From assembly GCA_026873275.1 (NCBI GenBank), contig JANTUC010000006.1:2232001-2296000 (forward strand): a stretch of 64,000 bases of DNA. Direction: 5' to 3'. The stretch comes from Pseudopithomyces maydicus (taxonomy: Eukaryota; Ascomycota; Dothideomycetes; Pleosporales; Didymosphaeriaceae). Positions within the stretch are counted from its first letter, which is position 1. Every line of letters starts with the position of its first letter. The notes under the pieces were generated by a model. It worked only from the letters and a program-made list of their open reading frames with translations. It made no database searches and was not told the DNA's origin. Below are positions 1 through 11,908 of the stretch, one piece after another. The position numbers and the translations under genes were made by a program.

Positions 1-12
1 AAGAGAGTGAGG

Positions 13-997
13 ATGGCGTTCTCTCTGAAAGGTGTCGCATATATTACAGGCGCCGGATCTGGTACGTGACCTTTCTGTGTACACGTTGCTTTCGTCTTCC
101 TACGAGACAATTTTAAATTTGAAGCATGTATTCCACGCTTCTGAACAGTAATTCGGGAACAGAATTGGTGCTGCTTCACACCCTAGAAACCTCACTCGTT
201 AACAATACAATAAATACATAGGCATATTCAAGCCATAGCTAACCGTCGCAGGAATCGGCCAATATGCCGCCTACTCCATGGCCCGGCAAGGCGTCCGCTC
301 CTTCGCCCTCCTCGACCGCAATCCCGTCACCCAAACCGTCCAGCACCTCAAGAAAACCTACCCCGACATCCGCATCAAAGAAATAGAACTGGATGTCGCA
401 TCCGAGACCGCCGTCAACGACAGCGTCGACCAGACCGTCAAGGAATTTGGCCGCCTCGACTACGCGCTCAATAACGCTGGTATCGGCGGCGCGCTCAGGA
501 CAACGGACCAGATCGAGAAGGACGACTTTGAGCGCGTGATGAGCGTTAATACGACGGGCGTGTGGTTGTGTCAGCGCGCGCAGATACGCCAGATGTTGAA
601 GCAGGAGAGGTGGAATGATTCTCATAGGGCGTATCGGGGGTCGATTGTTAACATGGCGTCTATGTATGGGAAGGTGGGTCCGTCGTTGAATGTACCCGCG
701 ACGGCGTATTGTACGAGCAAGCATGCGGTGATTGGATTGACGAAGGCGGATGCAATTGCGATGGCGCCGAGAGGGATCAAGATTAATGCTGTGTGTCCTG
801 GTTATGTTTTGACGCCATTGGTGCAAAGCTCCATGAGTGAGGGAAGTGTGATGGATGACGAGAGGGTCAAGGTGCCTGTGCAGCGGTTTGCGTCCATGGA
901 GGAGATTGGCGATGTTGTTGCTTTCCTGCATTCAGATGCAAGTAGCTATGTTGTTGGTTCAGCATTGGTTGCTGACGGAGGTTTTACGATTGCCTGA
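13..997 (+). CDS. Short-chain dehydrogenase/reductase (SDR), 2 exons
   Basis: This is a predicted NAD(P)-dependent oxidoreductase of 264 aa. Exon 1 is 13-61 and exon 2 is 252-997, joined across a 190-nt intron with a GTACGT donor. The splice completes the nucleotide-binding motif TGAGSGIG (about residues 12-19), which argues strongly for this structure. NAGIGG lies near residue 91, the catalytic serine near 153, and the YCTSK active site (Tyr about 169, Lys about 173) follows. The C-terminal GGFTIA is typical of classical SDRs. The next gene, same strand and about 600 bp downstream, is a Baeyer-Villiger monooxygenase, so this enzyme may supply its ketone by oxidising an alcohol; that link is inferred. 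Only 12 nt precede the ATG, so the promoter lies outside the window. Confidence 0.9.
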
Positions 998-1593
998 TTT
1001 TACGAATCCAATTACTGCGAAGACTTCGTGTCGTACAATTATTGCGAGCACCTGCCCATTGGATCGATGGTCAGATCCTCCAAGGGCCGACATGTGAAAA
1101 CATGTACGATCCTGCAGTGACATACAAATTATCACTCACCGCTTTGAGACCCAATCAACAAGGAATTTCTAGTTCCGTACCCAAAAAGTTCGAAAAACAC
1201 CAGTCTGTGTGCTCCAGTTTTCCGCTAATCTATCCACGGCCGCTAAATCGATGCTCGGTTCGTTGATGGGGACCCTTCATGCGCGTCTGCAGTCGCCAAA
1301 GCATTTCCGAGCTTGTTACGAGTAATGCCTCTACCGATTTGTGTACGTCGCCGATTCAACCCGCCATCCCCGGACCTTTCGCCCGCACCACTACGGTGGT
1401 CAAGCTCACTGACTCGAGTGTCGGGTACGGAGCGGAGCCAAATGACTCCACGTTAAACGGTGTGGCTGATCGATATGTATAAGAATAATGTCTTGCGGGG
1501 CTGTCCGTCCAGATCTTGTGCATTTCAACCTCTGCCCGTCTCTCACTTTGCAATTCCGTCCCATCCATTCTCGTGCTCGATACCCATACCGCC
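998..1593. other. Intergenic region between SDR and BVMO
   Basis: This 596-nt spacer should hold the SDR terminator and the promoter of the monooxygenase. The monooxygenase frame is open upstream to 1516, but its first in-frame ATG is at 1594. No other gene is supported. Confidence 0.5.
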
Positions 1594-3540
1594 ATGGCCG
1601 ATTTCCTAGTGCCCAGCACTGCGAGCCCAGAGACGGACGCACAACAGCGGTTACGCGGCCCGATTCATGCTTCGCGCCATGTTCGCGTCGTGTGTATCGG
1701 TGCCGGAGCCTCGGGGCTGCTAATGGCATACAAGATGCAGCGACACTTCTCGAATTACTCGCTCACCGTTTACGAGAAGAATTCTGAGCTCTCGGGGACG
1801 TGGTTTGAGAACAGATATCCGGGGTAAGTCTCGGCTATTCGCTCTAAGATTGCGGCGAATCTTCCCCGCATCTTGGATCGCATGGCGCACTAGGTAGCTT
1901 GGGAATGCAAGCTAATCACACATGTTTTATCAGATGCGCATGTGACGTCCCAGCTCACAATTATACATGGTCGTTTGAACCAAAACTAGATTGGAGTGCT
2001 GTGTACGCAAGCTCGAAAGAGATCTATGCGTACTTTAATGATTTTGCAAAGAAGTATGGACTGCATAAGTTCGTCAAAACAAGACATCAAGTCGTCGGTG
2101 CGACCTGGGACAAACAAAGAGGCGGGTACAATGTACAAGTTCAGGACTTGGAAAGCGGACAGATTGTAAACGACCGCTGCGATATTCTCATCAACGCCGG
2201 AGGCATCTTGAACAATTGGGCTTGGCCTGCCATTCCCGGTCTTGATAAGTACAAAGGCACACTTCTCCACACCGCAAACTGGAATGAGAACATTGACCTA
2301 CGAGGCCGCCATGTTGGCCTCATCGGAAACGGGTAAATCTCCCACAACACCTTATTCTGAATTCAGGCACTGTACTGACACACGCAGCTCCTCCGGCATC
2401 CAAGTCCTCCCCACAATCCAACCGCACGTCCAAAAAGTCACAACCTTCATCCGCGAACCCACATGGGTCTCCCCCGTCCAAGGCCTTGAGCAACACGTCT
2501 TCTCCACCCAAGAGCGCGCCGACTTCGCCACCAAGCCTGGCGTTCTCACCGCCTACCGTAAAGACGTCGAGCGCGGCCTCAACGGCCAATTCGGCATCTT
2601 CCTCAAGAACTCCAACACCAACACCGAAACTGAGGCCTACTTCCGTCAGCAGATGAGCGAGAAGCTGCAGAACCCCTACCTCGAGGAGCGCCTCGTACCA
2701 AACTGGTCCGTCGGCTGCCGCCGCCTTACCCCTGGCGTGGGCTACCTCGAGGCGCTGGGTAAAGAGAATGTGGAGGTTGTCTACGGCGAGATCAACGAGA
2801 TCACGGAGCGCGGATGCAAGTGCGACAACGGCAACGAGTACCCCGTCGACGTGCTCATCTGCGCCACGGGCTTCAACACGTCGTTCAAGCCGCGCTTCCC
2901 CGTCGTCAACGCCCAGGGAACCAACCTCCAGGACGTGTGGGCGCAAGAAGCACAATCCTACTTCGGCATCGCGGCGGCCGACTTCCCCAACTACCTCATC
3001 TTCCTGGGGCCAAACTGCCCGATTGGCAACGGCCCCGTGCTGTCCGCCATCGAGTGCCAGGCAGATTACATGTGCAAGCTGATCGACCGCTTCCAGACGC
3101 ATAACATCTCTACGTTTGCGCCCAAGGCGGAGGCCGTCGCCGACTTTGTCGAATTCAAGGATGCGTTCATGACGAAGACTGTGTGGCAGGACCCGTGCCG
3201 CTCGTGGTACAAGGGGAGTGGACCCGATGGTCCCGTGACGGCGCTGTGGCCTGGGTCGACGCTGCACTACATCGAGGCTATGATGGAGGTGAGGCACGAT
3301 GACTGGGAGGTCAAGTATGCGGGGAATCGGTTTGCGTGGATGGGTAATGGTTATAGTCAGACGGAATTGGATCCTACGGCCGACTGGGCGTTTTACATTC
3401 GCGATAAGGATGATGATGAGCCGATTAGTAGGGGGAGGAAGTTGCAGATTATTAATAAGAGTGGGACGGTGAGTGCGAATGAGGGGGTGAACTTTACGGG
3501 GAAGAAGAGCGAGGAGAAGGAGGTACAGCCTAGGTTGTAG
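1594..3540 (+). CDS. Baeyer-Villiger / flavin-containing monooxygenase, 3 exons
   Basis: The predicted 593-aa FAD- and NADPH-dependent monooxygenase inserts oxygen next to a ketone to give an ester or lactone. Exons are 1594-1823, 1934-2332 and 2388-3540. The FAD-binding GAGASG is at residues 36-41, followed by YPGCACDVPAH, which is completed across intron 1. The BVMO fingerprint YKGTLLHTANWN lies near residues 183-194; the consensus begins with F and ends in P or D, so this copy deviates at both ends. The second Rossmann motif GNGSSG is completed across intron 2, and ATGFNTSF follows. The start at 1594 has a GCC context before the ATG. The C-terminus is PRL, at best a weak peroxisomal signal. 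Substrate is unknown. Confidence 0.9.
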
Positions 3541-4197
3541 TGGAAGGGATGATTTCGTGTCTGGTTATTTCTGCTGTGCATGCATAAGGCGCATATTGTT
3601 TAGTCTGACTAGGGGCTGCGTACAGCATGGAGTTTTAGCGATAGGGGCATCCCCGGATCTTGTGTATATATATTATTAGCGACTACGAATAATTGATATG
3701 TGCAGTTTCGGTGTATACATCTTACCTTCCAATCAATTCAATCTGTGTCATGCATCGTCATAATCTGTCCAAGAGCAAAATACAACCATGGTGTCGTTGG
3801 ACAATAAACCCTAATAGATTATCTGAACAAGCAATACATTATTCCACAATCAAAACGGTTCTTCTAAAATATTGTTTTAACGTGCTAGTGCACCTATTCA
3901 ACTCTACACGTACGTTCCACGAACAAAACGAAGGCTAAAACTGGTATCATCAACTCGAACGCAGCGCAGCGACGTGATCCAGGAAAAAATCGCGGGACGA
4001 AAACGCAAAAACACATCTAAGATAACACTAGCCAGCCGCCCATAGCTCTACAATCCGTTTCACCATTTCCCGTCATTCCCCAACCGCCAATTCTAGATTT
4101 TGTCAACGCCAAAATGGTTTTTCTCTCGATATCATTGCACATCAAAAGGCCGTATACAAGTTGAGATGTTTGTTTCCCGGTAGCTCAACTCTGGTCG
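3541..4197. other. Intergenic region between convergent genes
   Basis: This 657-nt spacer separates two gene 3' ends. It is rather AT-rich and contains no open frame with recognisable protein features. It is presumably 3' untranslated sequence and terminators. Confidence 0.5.
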
Positions 4198-7100
4198 TTA
4201 CCGCTGGGCAGTCCTCCATCTTCCATCTGCCACCGTTTCGAAGACGACTTTGCGCCCTCTGGTTCTCACGCTTTCGGGGCCACCCGCATCGATCCATCTT
4301 TGGAGGTTCTTGCATTGACTGACGTCAAAGAGTTCTAAATCTCGACAGCCTTCTACAACGGCTTCAACTCCGGTGCCGGTCACGCGCACACATCCGCGGA
4401 CAGAGAGGTGGCGTAGTTCGAGAAGGTGAAGCGAAATGCATCGAAGAGATGCGTCGGAGACGGCAGAGCCACAGAATGCGAGGTTAAGGTGCGTAAGCAT
4501 GGGTAGGCCGAGAGCGAGGACTTCGGTCGCAGTGTCGGATAGAGCACAGCAAAACGACTACGGCATGTTAGCATGACGTTATTGAAACAAGAGAGAGGTG
4601 TATTTGTAAATTGAGCTGAGTTATAGACGCATCACAAGATTGCGAGACTGTCCACGCATAATTCGTTGAGTGCACCCAGGGTACATGATACTTGAAGGAA
4701 TCGTGTATCCCTGTACGTGGTAAAGAAGAACATGAACTTACAAGATCCAGCTCTTTCAGCGACTTCGCCGCATTGGTGAGGTATACGATCGCATTATCCG
4801 TGAGGTATGTGCAATCTGCCAAACACAGCTTTGACAATCTCGGAAACGAATACACACTCCAATGCTGAAACCCGATATCCGTGATGGTAGTACACCTTGT
4901 AAGGTCAATTTGCTCGATTCGACCTGATGCATGCACTGCAATATGCGCCATGGATCGATCCGTGATATGTTTGCAGTAACTAAGTGTCAAGCGTCGTAGC
5001 CGTGGACACCCTACAACTGTGCCTGGAGGTAGTGGTTGCGGTGCCGGCTGCCCATTCGCTCCTTTTTGAGCAAACGAGCGTCGGTGAATCTGTTGCTGCA
5101 TCACGGAAGGTGGCAGTTCAGGAACTATCCATCCGATGACACGAGCTAAAAGATTGTCGCCGACTTTGCGGCAATTGCTGAGGTCGACTTCTTCGAGCCC
5201 CTTCGCTTTTTGTACCATATCGAGTACAGCAGGACCTGTTATGTCCCAAACGCTTTTCATACGCCATATTTTTACATTTGGTGCGCAAGTGGCCCCCAGT
5301 GCAGCGAACCCTTCATCGGTCACATGGAAGCAGTTGCTTATATCAACATAAGTCGGCCGATTGCCTACGAATGGACAAATGATGTCCTGCAATGTGCGAT
5401 CTGTGACCTTGCGGTTGTGTTTCTTAAGGTCGAGAGTGTGGAGAATATCCGGGGAAGTGTGTATAAGATGTTTCCAGTGTGTTGTTACAAGTCGCAAACG
5501 CATTAGCTCGCATAAATCCAGATGCTTAAAAATATTAATGATGATGGAATCGGGCATGAGTCCCTTGTTGAATCTACTCGGTCGTCGCAGCACTCTTGGC
5601 CGTTTGATCTCGAACGCTGGCTCAGGCGGTGTAGTCACGTGCTTGAAAAGCGGTGAGGGTGAAAGGGGAGTGGAGTTTGGAGAGGGTGATTTCGGTATGT
5701 TAATAGACGAAATCGTGGGAGAATCAGGCGGCGGTGGAGCGAGAGAGCCTCTTCGAGAGCGAGAACGAACATTGTCCAAGTCTACATTAAGAAATGGATC
5801 AGGATCGAAAGGCTCCATTGTCTTCACCTCTCTTCGTGAAGGCGTCAAAGGGCTATCGATTATGGGCGGCGTATCTTCGAATGTGACGGTAGGGACGCTG
5901 CCTTTGCGCGGAGTTCGTGGTGCTTTGAGGTCAGCAAGAATCAAGGAGTCGATCTTTGGGGTGGCTTCTGTGGCATCGGTCATTTGCGTATCAGGATCTT
6001 TGGCAGCCTGGAGTCGTTGGTTCGCGACTTCCTCGACCTGACGACGCAATTCAGTACCACACATCTCCCACAGCTGATTGAGAACGTCGCCACTGATCAT
6101 GAGGCACTCGACAGACGAGACGGATCGCACGGTGGCGGTACGTAGAGGCGCCAATGACAGACTTGTGACTTCTCCAAAATATTGGCCAGGAAGTAGACGT
6201 GCCTTGATATTGCTGTACAGTTCAAGACCCTGTTCACCAGCAGCAATTGACTTTCGTCGATTATGGGTCATGGCGGAATGTCCGTTTTCTAGCGGCGGTT
6301 GGGTGTTTACGACCTCGACTTCGCCTTTGACGATGAAGTAAACATCGCGTCCTTGGGTGCCCTGCTTCAGGATATCGGTGAAGGGGGAAATTGGCAGGGC
6401 TGGGCATTGAGACCAATGAAGTGCAGTATTTCAGATGGCAAGCTTGAGAACAGAGGGAGTTCTTTGAGCAACAGTCTCACGGGCAGACTGCCGTTGCCGA
6501 ACACGCTCACGGCGGCGACATCTGCGATGCCTGGGCTCGGAGACTTCCGCTTCTTGTATTGGCTTATGACTTCTCCGTCCTGGACGGCGCCGCGCTCGCC
6601 CATGACGACGTCGCCATCGACGCGGTCAATGGTGCGTTTAATCGGGCGCGAGACCAGGCCCATGGTGGTGGGCTTCTTCCCGACTTCTTTCTTCTTGCGC
6701 TCGAGGATAGCCAGACGCTCTTTGGCCTCGTCCATGATGGCATGCTCGACCTCGGGGAACTTGGGCAGCTCCTTCTCTAGGGCCTCCTTGTTCAGGCGCA
6801 CGACCAGCGAACGCATGTTGGCGGTGACGGTGGCGGTGCGGGGGATGTTCATCAGGATGCCAATCTCGCCGAAGAAGGCGCCGGGCTTGAGCTCCGCGTA
6901 GGTGCTCTCGCCGTCGCGCGAGGTGACGCGTACAGACCCACGCACCAGCCAGTACATGGCCTTGCCCTGCTCGCCCTCGGTCAGGATGGTGTCGTGTGCC
7001 TGGTACAGCTGCGGCTTGAGATGCATGCCGACGGCGGCCAGGAAGGTGTCGGGCGCGGAGAGGAACAGCGGGAAGGAGCGGAGTCTGTCCAGCAGGTCGA

Positions 7101-7263
7101 GCGGCAGGCCCTGGATGGTGGACGCGGTGAGGGGCGAGGGACGGATGGGCCTGGTGGGGTTTGTGTCCGACTCGTAGGCGCGCACCATGGCGAAGGGGTC
7201 GGGCACCATGACGCCGCCGTTGGCCCTGCCGCCCGCGGGCCCTCCCGACCTGTATCGACGCAT
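4198..7263 (-). CDS. Two cyclic-nucleotide-binding domains + F-box + LRR protein (one-base frameshift in assembly)
   Basis: This encodes a protein of about 960 aa, read from 7263 to 4742 and, after a phase-0 intron (4741-4558), from 4557 to 4198. The first cNMP-binding domain (about residues 60-170) carries the phosphate-binding cassette FGEIGILMNIPRTATVTA. A second (about 265-395) carries FGEVTSLSLAPLRTATV. After a Pro/Ser-rich linker come an F-box (core MPDSIIINIFKHLDL) and at least eight leucine-rich repeats with LTLSYCKHITD-type units; the splice restores LDLSFCCALSD. The domains suggest a substrate adaptor of an SCF ubiquitin ligase controlled by cyclic nucleotide; that role is inferred. 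The frame breaks at the run of five G at 6383-6387. One extra base would make the second cNMP domain continuous, and the summed exon length is one base short of a multiple of three. Confidence 0.85.
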
Positions 7264-8366
7264 GGCTGGGGCGGGGGCGGTGGGTGCAGCAGCAGCGCTC
7301 GGGGTGGTGGTCGACGGCGACGAGGTTAGAGGGGCAGCCGCGACGTCGGCGGGACGCGTCGGCTGGGAGGCGGGATGGAAGGCGAGGCTGCGGGTGGTTT
7401 GTCCAGGGTTCAGCGGGCATGCATAGCGACGCAGGCTTCGTGTGGGCGGCGGGCGCAGGTGGGTGCCGTGGGCGTGGAGGAGCCCTGGAGGAGCGCTGGA
7501 GGAGGAGCAGCGGGCGTGCGACTAGTGGTCAGCGCCGCTTCAGTGCGCAGTGTGCAGTGCAGCGTGCTGCTGGGGGCGAGGATGGGAAAGCGCGCGGGCT
7601 GGCGGGCGGACGGGCGGGCGCGCTTGGAGCTGGAGCGGTGCGAGCAAACACAATCAAGCTGGAGCTGTGCAGCGGCGCGTGGAGCTCGGGGCTGCGAGCT
7701 GTTAGCTGGCGACGATGGCGGGCTGCGGGCTGCTTGGGGAGTGGGTCGCGAGCCCTTCTACGCTTATTCTCGAAGAACGGCGCCCCCTGCTGAAACCGCA
7801 CATCGCTCGTGCAACCCACGCCTCAACCTGCATCACGTCTGCCCTGCTGTGGCTGCTGCCGCTGCTGCTGCTGCTGCTGCTGCTGCCGGGGGGGAGGCCG
7901 TTGCGCAACCGCTCTCTCTTCATCTTCATCCTGTAGCTGCTCTAGGGGCCTCTCGCTGCGCCGTCCACACGCCGCCAGCCCGGCTAACACTACAAAGAAC
8001 ATGCCTCGCTGCCAGAGAAAACACACAGAGACCCCTGCCGCTCCATCCCTCGCAGCCGCATGCCTCGCTTCCAACCAGTGCCGCCACGGAGAATTTGCGT
8101 CTCACACCTGCCGCCGCCGCCCCTAGCCACCATCCACCGCGCTGTTTCACCGGAGCCAAAGGAAAAACTATGAGAAACGTTCCTCGTATCGTTCGTGACT
8201 TCGTAGACGCCCGTCCACCCGTCCTGCACTTCAACGCCCGAGGGCCGGCCAGGGTCGCGAGCAAACAATGCCGCTGTGGCCCAATCGCATCCAGCCGACC
8301 CACCTCATGACCCCATCATGCACACTGCAATTGGACTCCGTCTCCAGGTGCAGTCTGCCGCTAGTC
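7264..8366. other. GC-rich leader and intergenic region
   Basis: This is about 1.1 kb of very GC-rich sequence between two minus-strand genes. It should contain the promoter and long 5' leader of the cNMP/F-box gene and the 3' end of the glycine-zipper gene. Open frames occur here in several registers, but they are low in complexity (Arg/Ala/Gly-rich), resemble no family, and are explained by base composition. Confidence 0.5.
7852..7887 (+). repeat. (GCT)8 trinucleotide microsatellite
   Basis: Eight uninterrupted GCT units occupy 7861-7884, flanked by related GCTGCC units. On the minus strand this is a CAG/AGC repeat. It lies upstream of the cNMP/F-box gene start, outside any supported coding frame, and could be length-polymorphic between strains. 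Confidence 0.85.
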
Positions 8367-9599
8367 CTAGTCGTAGTTGTATTCTCGCTCCAACCGTCGT
8401 TTCTCTCTGGCCTCACCGCGCCTGTAAGCCCGATGCTCTTCTCGCTCTTGCCGGCGCTCGTATTGCTGTTCGAGCTCCCTGGCAGCAATTCCCCGATGAT
8501 TGCTCCTCCCACCGTCGCCATCGTGTTGGTTCCAGATTGGCCCTTCTTGACCTGGCTGCCCGCAGCGCCGCCCACCAGAGCACCCACCACAGTAGCCAGC
8601 CCTCGATATTGGCCTGGGGACTTGGATCGTCGACGGCGAGACGGTGACTCGTGGCGTCGCTCGGATCTACGCTGCGGGGACCAGGAAGAAGATTGTCGTC
8701 TTTGTGGCAGACGTCGTTCACGCACGGCCCAGCTGTCGTTGTAGGCTCGAGGGTCGTATCTAACGTCGGGAGGTGGGGACGGCGCTCGCGGCTGTCATGT
8801 CAGCGTAGCACGACTGCTCATTTAACACGGTGACTTACAACCAGACCCCCCTGGTATCTGTTTGCGTCTCTGCTTCGTACGACCATCTGCTGAGCCGCTC
8901 CTCCATTGAGCCTATAGTACTCACGCTCTTCCGCCGTCCCTCCATTGGGTCTGTAGTACTCGCGCTCTTCCACCGTCCTCTCGTACATGTCATCCTCCCT
9001 CCAGCCGCCACCTCTTCTGTGGTCAGGCGCGTAGGAAGGATACATGCTTTTTGAAAATGACTGGTCGTCCGAATTGGAATCGTTGTCGTATGTATTGTCT
9101 GGCAGTGATCTACTATCGTATCGGTTACCACGTGGCTCAGAGTAAGATCGTTCTCGTGACAGTTGCCCCGGTTTGAACCATGTGTTAGGCGGTGGTCCTG
9201 GTGGCGGAGGAGGCAGGTTCCACTGCGGATGCGGGGGAAGACCACCGTCTTGATAGGTTTCCTGCTGTTGCGGCGAGTCCTGTCGCGGAGCAGGTATCTC
9301 TTCCTTTGGAAGCTTTCTCTCTCGTTGGCCTGAATGACTTCCACTATCGCGCTTTCCCTTGGACCGTGGCTTGTGCTTGCTCACGTATCCAAACACTGGA
9401 TCGTGAAAATGTGTCGCAAAGCGATCGACTCCCTCGAATCCGAGCTCCTGCAAACTGTTAGTACCAAGCTTGGTGGAATGCAGTGGCCTGGGTCACTATT
9501 TGTCGACGTGATCGACCTAAATACGTAAAAAGAGCATGCAAGCTACCATTACACTGGAGTGGGGCTGCTTACAACAAGCTCTTCGTAGTTGTCCGCCAT
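8367..9599 (-). CDS. Glycine-zipper protein with Arg/Ser- and Pro-rich regions, 3 exons (one-base frameshift in assembly)
   Basis: Exons run 9599-9573, 9447-8839 and 8791-8367 on the minus strand, giving about 353 aa once one base is allowed for. The start gives MADNYEELV. Exon 2 holds a Pro-rich stretch and two EEREYYR-type repeats. Exon 3 has an Arg/Ser-rich segment, then a glycine-zipper hairpin (GLATVVGALVGGAAGS and GGAIIG). A charged tail rich in Glu and Arg (from ARELEQQYERRQ) lies in another frame directly after GGAIIG, ending at a TAG at 8367-8369. A fifth C in the four-C run at 8491-8494 would join them; otherwise the frame runs on to 8231 with unconvincing sequence. Function is unknown; glycine zippers suggest membrane association or oligomerisation. 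Confidence 0.65.
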
Positions 9600-11131
9600 G
9601 GTGGCCAAGAGCAATGGCCTGCTGTCTAGGCTTCCGCGAGTTCCGTAGAGTCGTGGTAGAACTCGGATGCTCTTCCGGGGTACCTGAAAATACCTGGTGT
9701 GGAGTGCTCAGCTATGACGTCGGTCTCGCCAGTCGTTCGCGCGAGTGGAGGCTGAACAGCAGCAGGGGAGGAGTGCTGCGCCGATCCTGTGGCACAACTC
9801 CGCCAAGAATAGTGTCGACGACGATGGAAAAAAGACAGTGGACCAAAGGAAGGAGAGGTTATAGAAGTAGAGAATGCGGTGTGCAGGGCATGAGATTTTG
9901 ATCCCATGAGCAAAGAGCGAGCGTCCACGCGTGGCTCAAGCTCACGCGTGCCTTTCCAGCCGCACGCCTCAACACGTTTACAAATGGGCCGCTGCAGCAA
10001 GCCATGACAACATCCAGCAGTAGTTTCTTCGATTGAATTTGGTCTCGAGATACTTCTGGCCCTCTCCTCGCAGAACGAGCTGATATCGCGGCTCTGTGGA
10101 CGAGTTCAACCGCCCTGCGACAACGGCACTTACAACCTACGACGTTGCGCAGACTTCCTCCAGTCGGATGATTCACTTTTAGTGTAAGAATGCCATACTC
10201 GATCGCTCAGGGTCAGGGCTACAAGTTGGATACCTAGTGAAGCGCCAAAGCGAAATCCAATTTTCAGGACAGCCTATCAATGAGTATTTGATAGATACAA
10301 GCCTGCATACAGACGAGGATAAGATAATGCATCCGCAGCGATCATCCGCAACTGAAGAGGCAAAGCGTTCGGCGAATCCCAAAATTAGGTACTGCAGAGA
10401 AGATCATTCTGCAGCTCTGATGATATGCGCGTTTACGAGCGGATTCGCGCTCCCGCGAGTGTGGGGAGCCGACGTCAACACCTGTTGGAAACACGCGATT
10501 CGTGCTGCCCCTGAGAGGAACACCACAACTGCCGGCCGCGTCACAGCCGAAAACCTCAGCACGGCACATTGATGAGCGTCGTTCGTGGAGATCCGCTTCG
10601 GACCGGCTGCTACTCGAGTCTTCCGAACATCTAGTAACAACTCATGCACTAATTTGACGCGTTTCGCACGACCAAGGGGAACAATAGTGCTACTAGAGTG
10701 AGAATCTGCGACAGAAACGATAGTATCTATCGAAAGACTACGATGGGATCCGCGGTACTGCCTGCTAGTCATTCCAGGGAATGCCTTTTCTAGGCAAAAA
10801 TCATCCTATTGTATACGATACAAAGATGATATCAGCTGATTACTACTCGCGGGTAGACGTAACAGGTTTCGGAACATCTATTTTGAGCAGTTCAGGCTGT
10901 GACTTGAAGGCAGCACCATGCACACACACCTCATACAATAGTTTACGTGCATGAAGTGACTTTGCGATATCGTATCGGGGTCCTATATAATACATAGATA
11001 ACTCTCGTTTTATTGCTCAACCTCACCATCACCGTCGTCATATCTCAACATTTATCCAACAACCCTCACTCCATTTCACGCTTCATATATACTCAGTCAC
11101 CCGAGCACAAAATTTATCAAACACAATCACC
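9600..11131. other. Intergenic region
   Basis: About 1.5 kb between divergent genes. Several open frames of 70-120 codons exist on both strands but none resembles a protein family or shows convincing splice structure. It should contain promoters for both flanking genes. Confidence 0.45.
10984..10990 (+). promoter_or_regulatory. Candidate TATA box of the DUF7053-like gene
   Basis: TATATAA lies 142 nt upstream of the ATG at 11132, followed by a C/T-rich stretch, as is common in strongly expressed fungal genes. It is a sequence-based guess. Confidence 0.4.
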
Positions 11132-11615
11132 ATGTCTTCCACAATCACCACCCCCATCCCCGCCGGCATCGATGTCAACACCGTCATCACCACCCTCCAC
11201 AGCCACGACATCATGATCAGAGCCCTCTGTCCCGGCCTCATCTCCTACGAATTCGTGTCTGGCGACAAAAACGCCGAGGCCACCTATTCTGTCACCGATA
11301 AGAAGCCCATGGGCCAGGTACGCTTCCACTCACCTCTTTAATTCATTCCACTTTACCAGAATCACTGACTCTTCCCATAAGACAACCTACAAGCTCACTC
11401 TCACCAACGTCCCCGACGGCATCAACTCTCTCGTCAACGCCAAGCCACCCGTTGGTACCCTAACTATTGCGGCCAAGTGGAGGGTTGCGCAGGGTCAGTT
11501 GATCGAAGAGGTTGAGATTGATGGAAATTTCATGATGAAGAAGATGGCAAAGGGAAATGTCGAGAAGACGCATCCTGAGCAGCATGCGAGGCTTTTGGAA
11601 ATGGCGAAGGCGTGA
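11132..11615 (+). CDS. Small DUF7053-like (SRPBCC-fold) protein, 2 exons
   Basis: The gene encodes about 139 aa in exons 11132-11317 and 11382-11615, with a 64-nt phase-0 intron (donor GTACGC, acceptor ATAAG). The N-terminus MSSTITTPIPAGIDVNTVI and the central CPGLISYEF resemble a fungus-specific family of small lipid-binding-like (START/SRPBCC) proteins that I associate with DUF7053. The family name is from memory and should be treated as tentative. There is no signal peptide or membrane segment, so it is probably cytosolic. Ligand and function are unknown. Confidence 0.7.
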
Positions 11616-11908
11616 GGGTTGATTTTGAGGGCTCTTGGGTATATTCGATTACCTGGCAGGTGTAATATGTTGCTTGCGGGCAGGTTGCATTTTGGGAGTG
11701 ATATTAGCGATTAGCATGCAATGCATTTTCCTCCGTTTATATAGTAACTAGAGCGCGTTTGGAATCGGTGCCTTGCTCCCATTATTTATGATATCTGTAC
11801 GGTTTTACAATTTGATTGTGTTAGGATCCCAAAATTCTAGTTTATGATACAGAAAACCTTGAAGAATTAGGCATGGAGCCTAGCATAGAGCATATGTAAA
11901 CCAGTAGT

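Noticed and set aside
2320..3297. Long minus-strand open frame (325 codons) opposite the first BVMO
   Set aside because: It mirrors the GC-rich third codon positions of the BVMO exon, is low in complexity (Val/Gly/Leu/Arg-rich) and matches no family.
7375..8310. 311-codon plus-strand open frame in the GC-rich leader
   Set aside because: It is Ala/Arg/Gly-rich, covers a microsatellite, and overlaps several equally long frames in other registers, as expected from composition.
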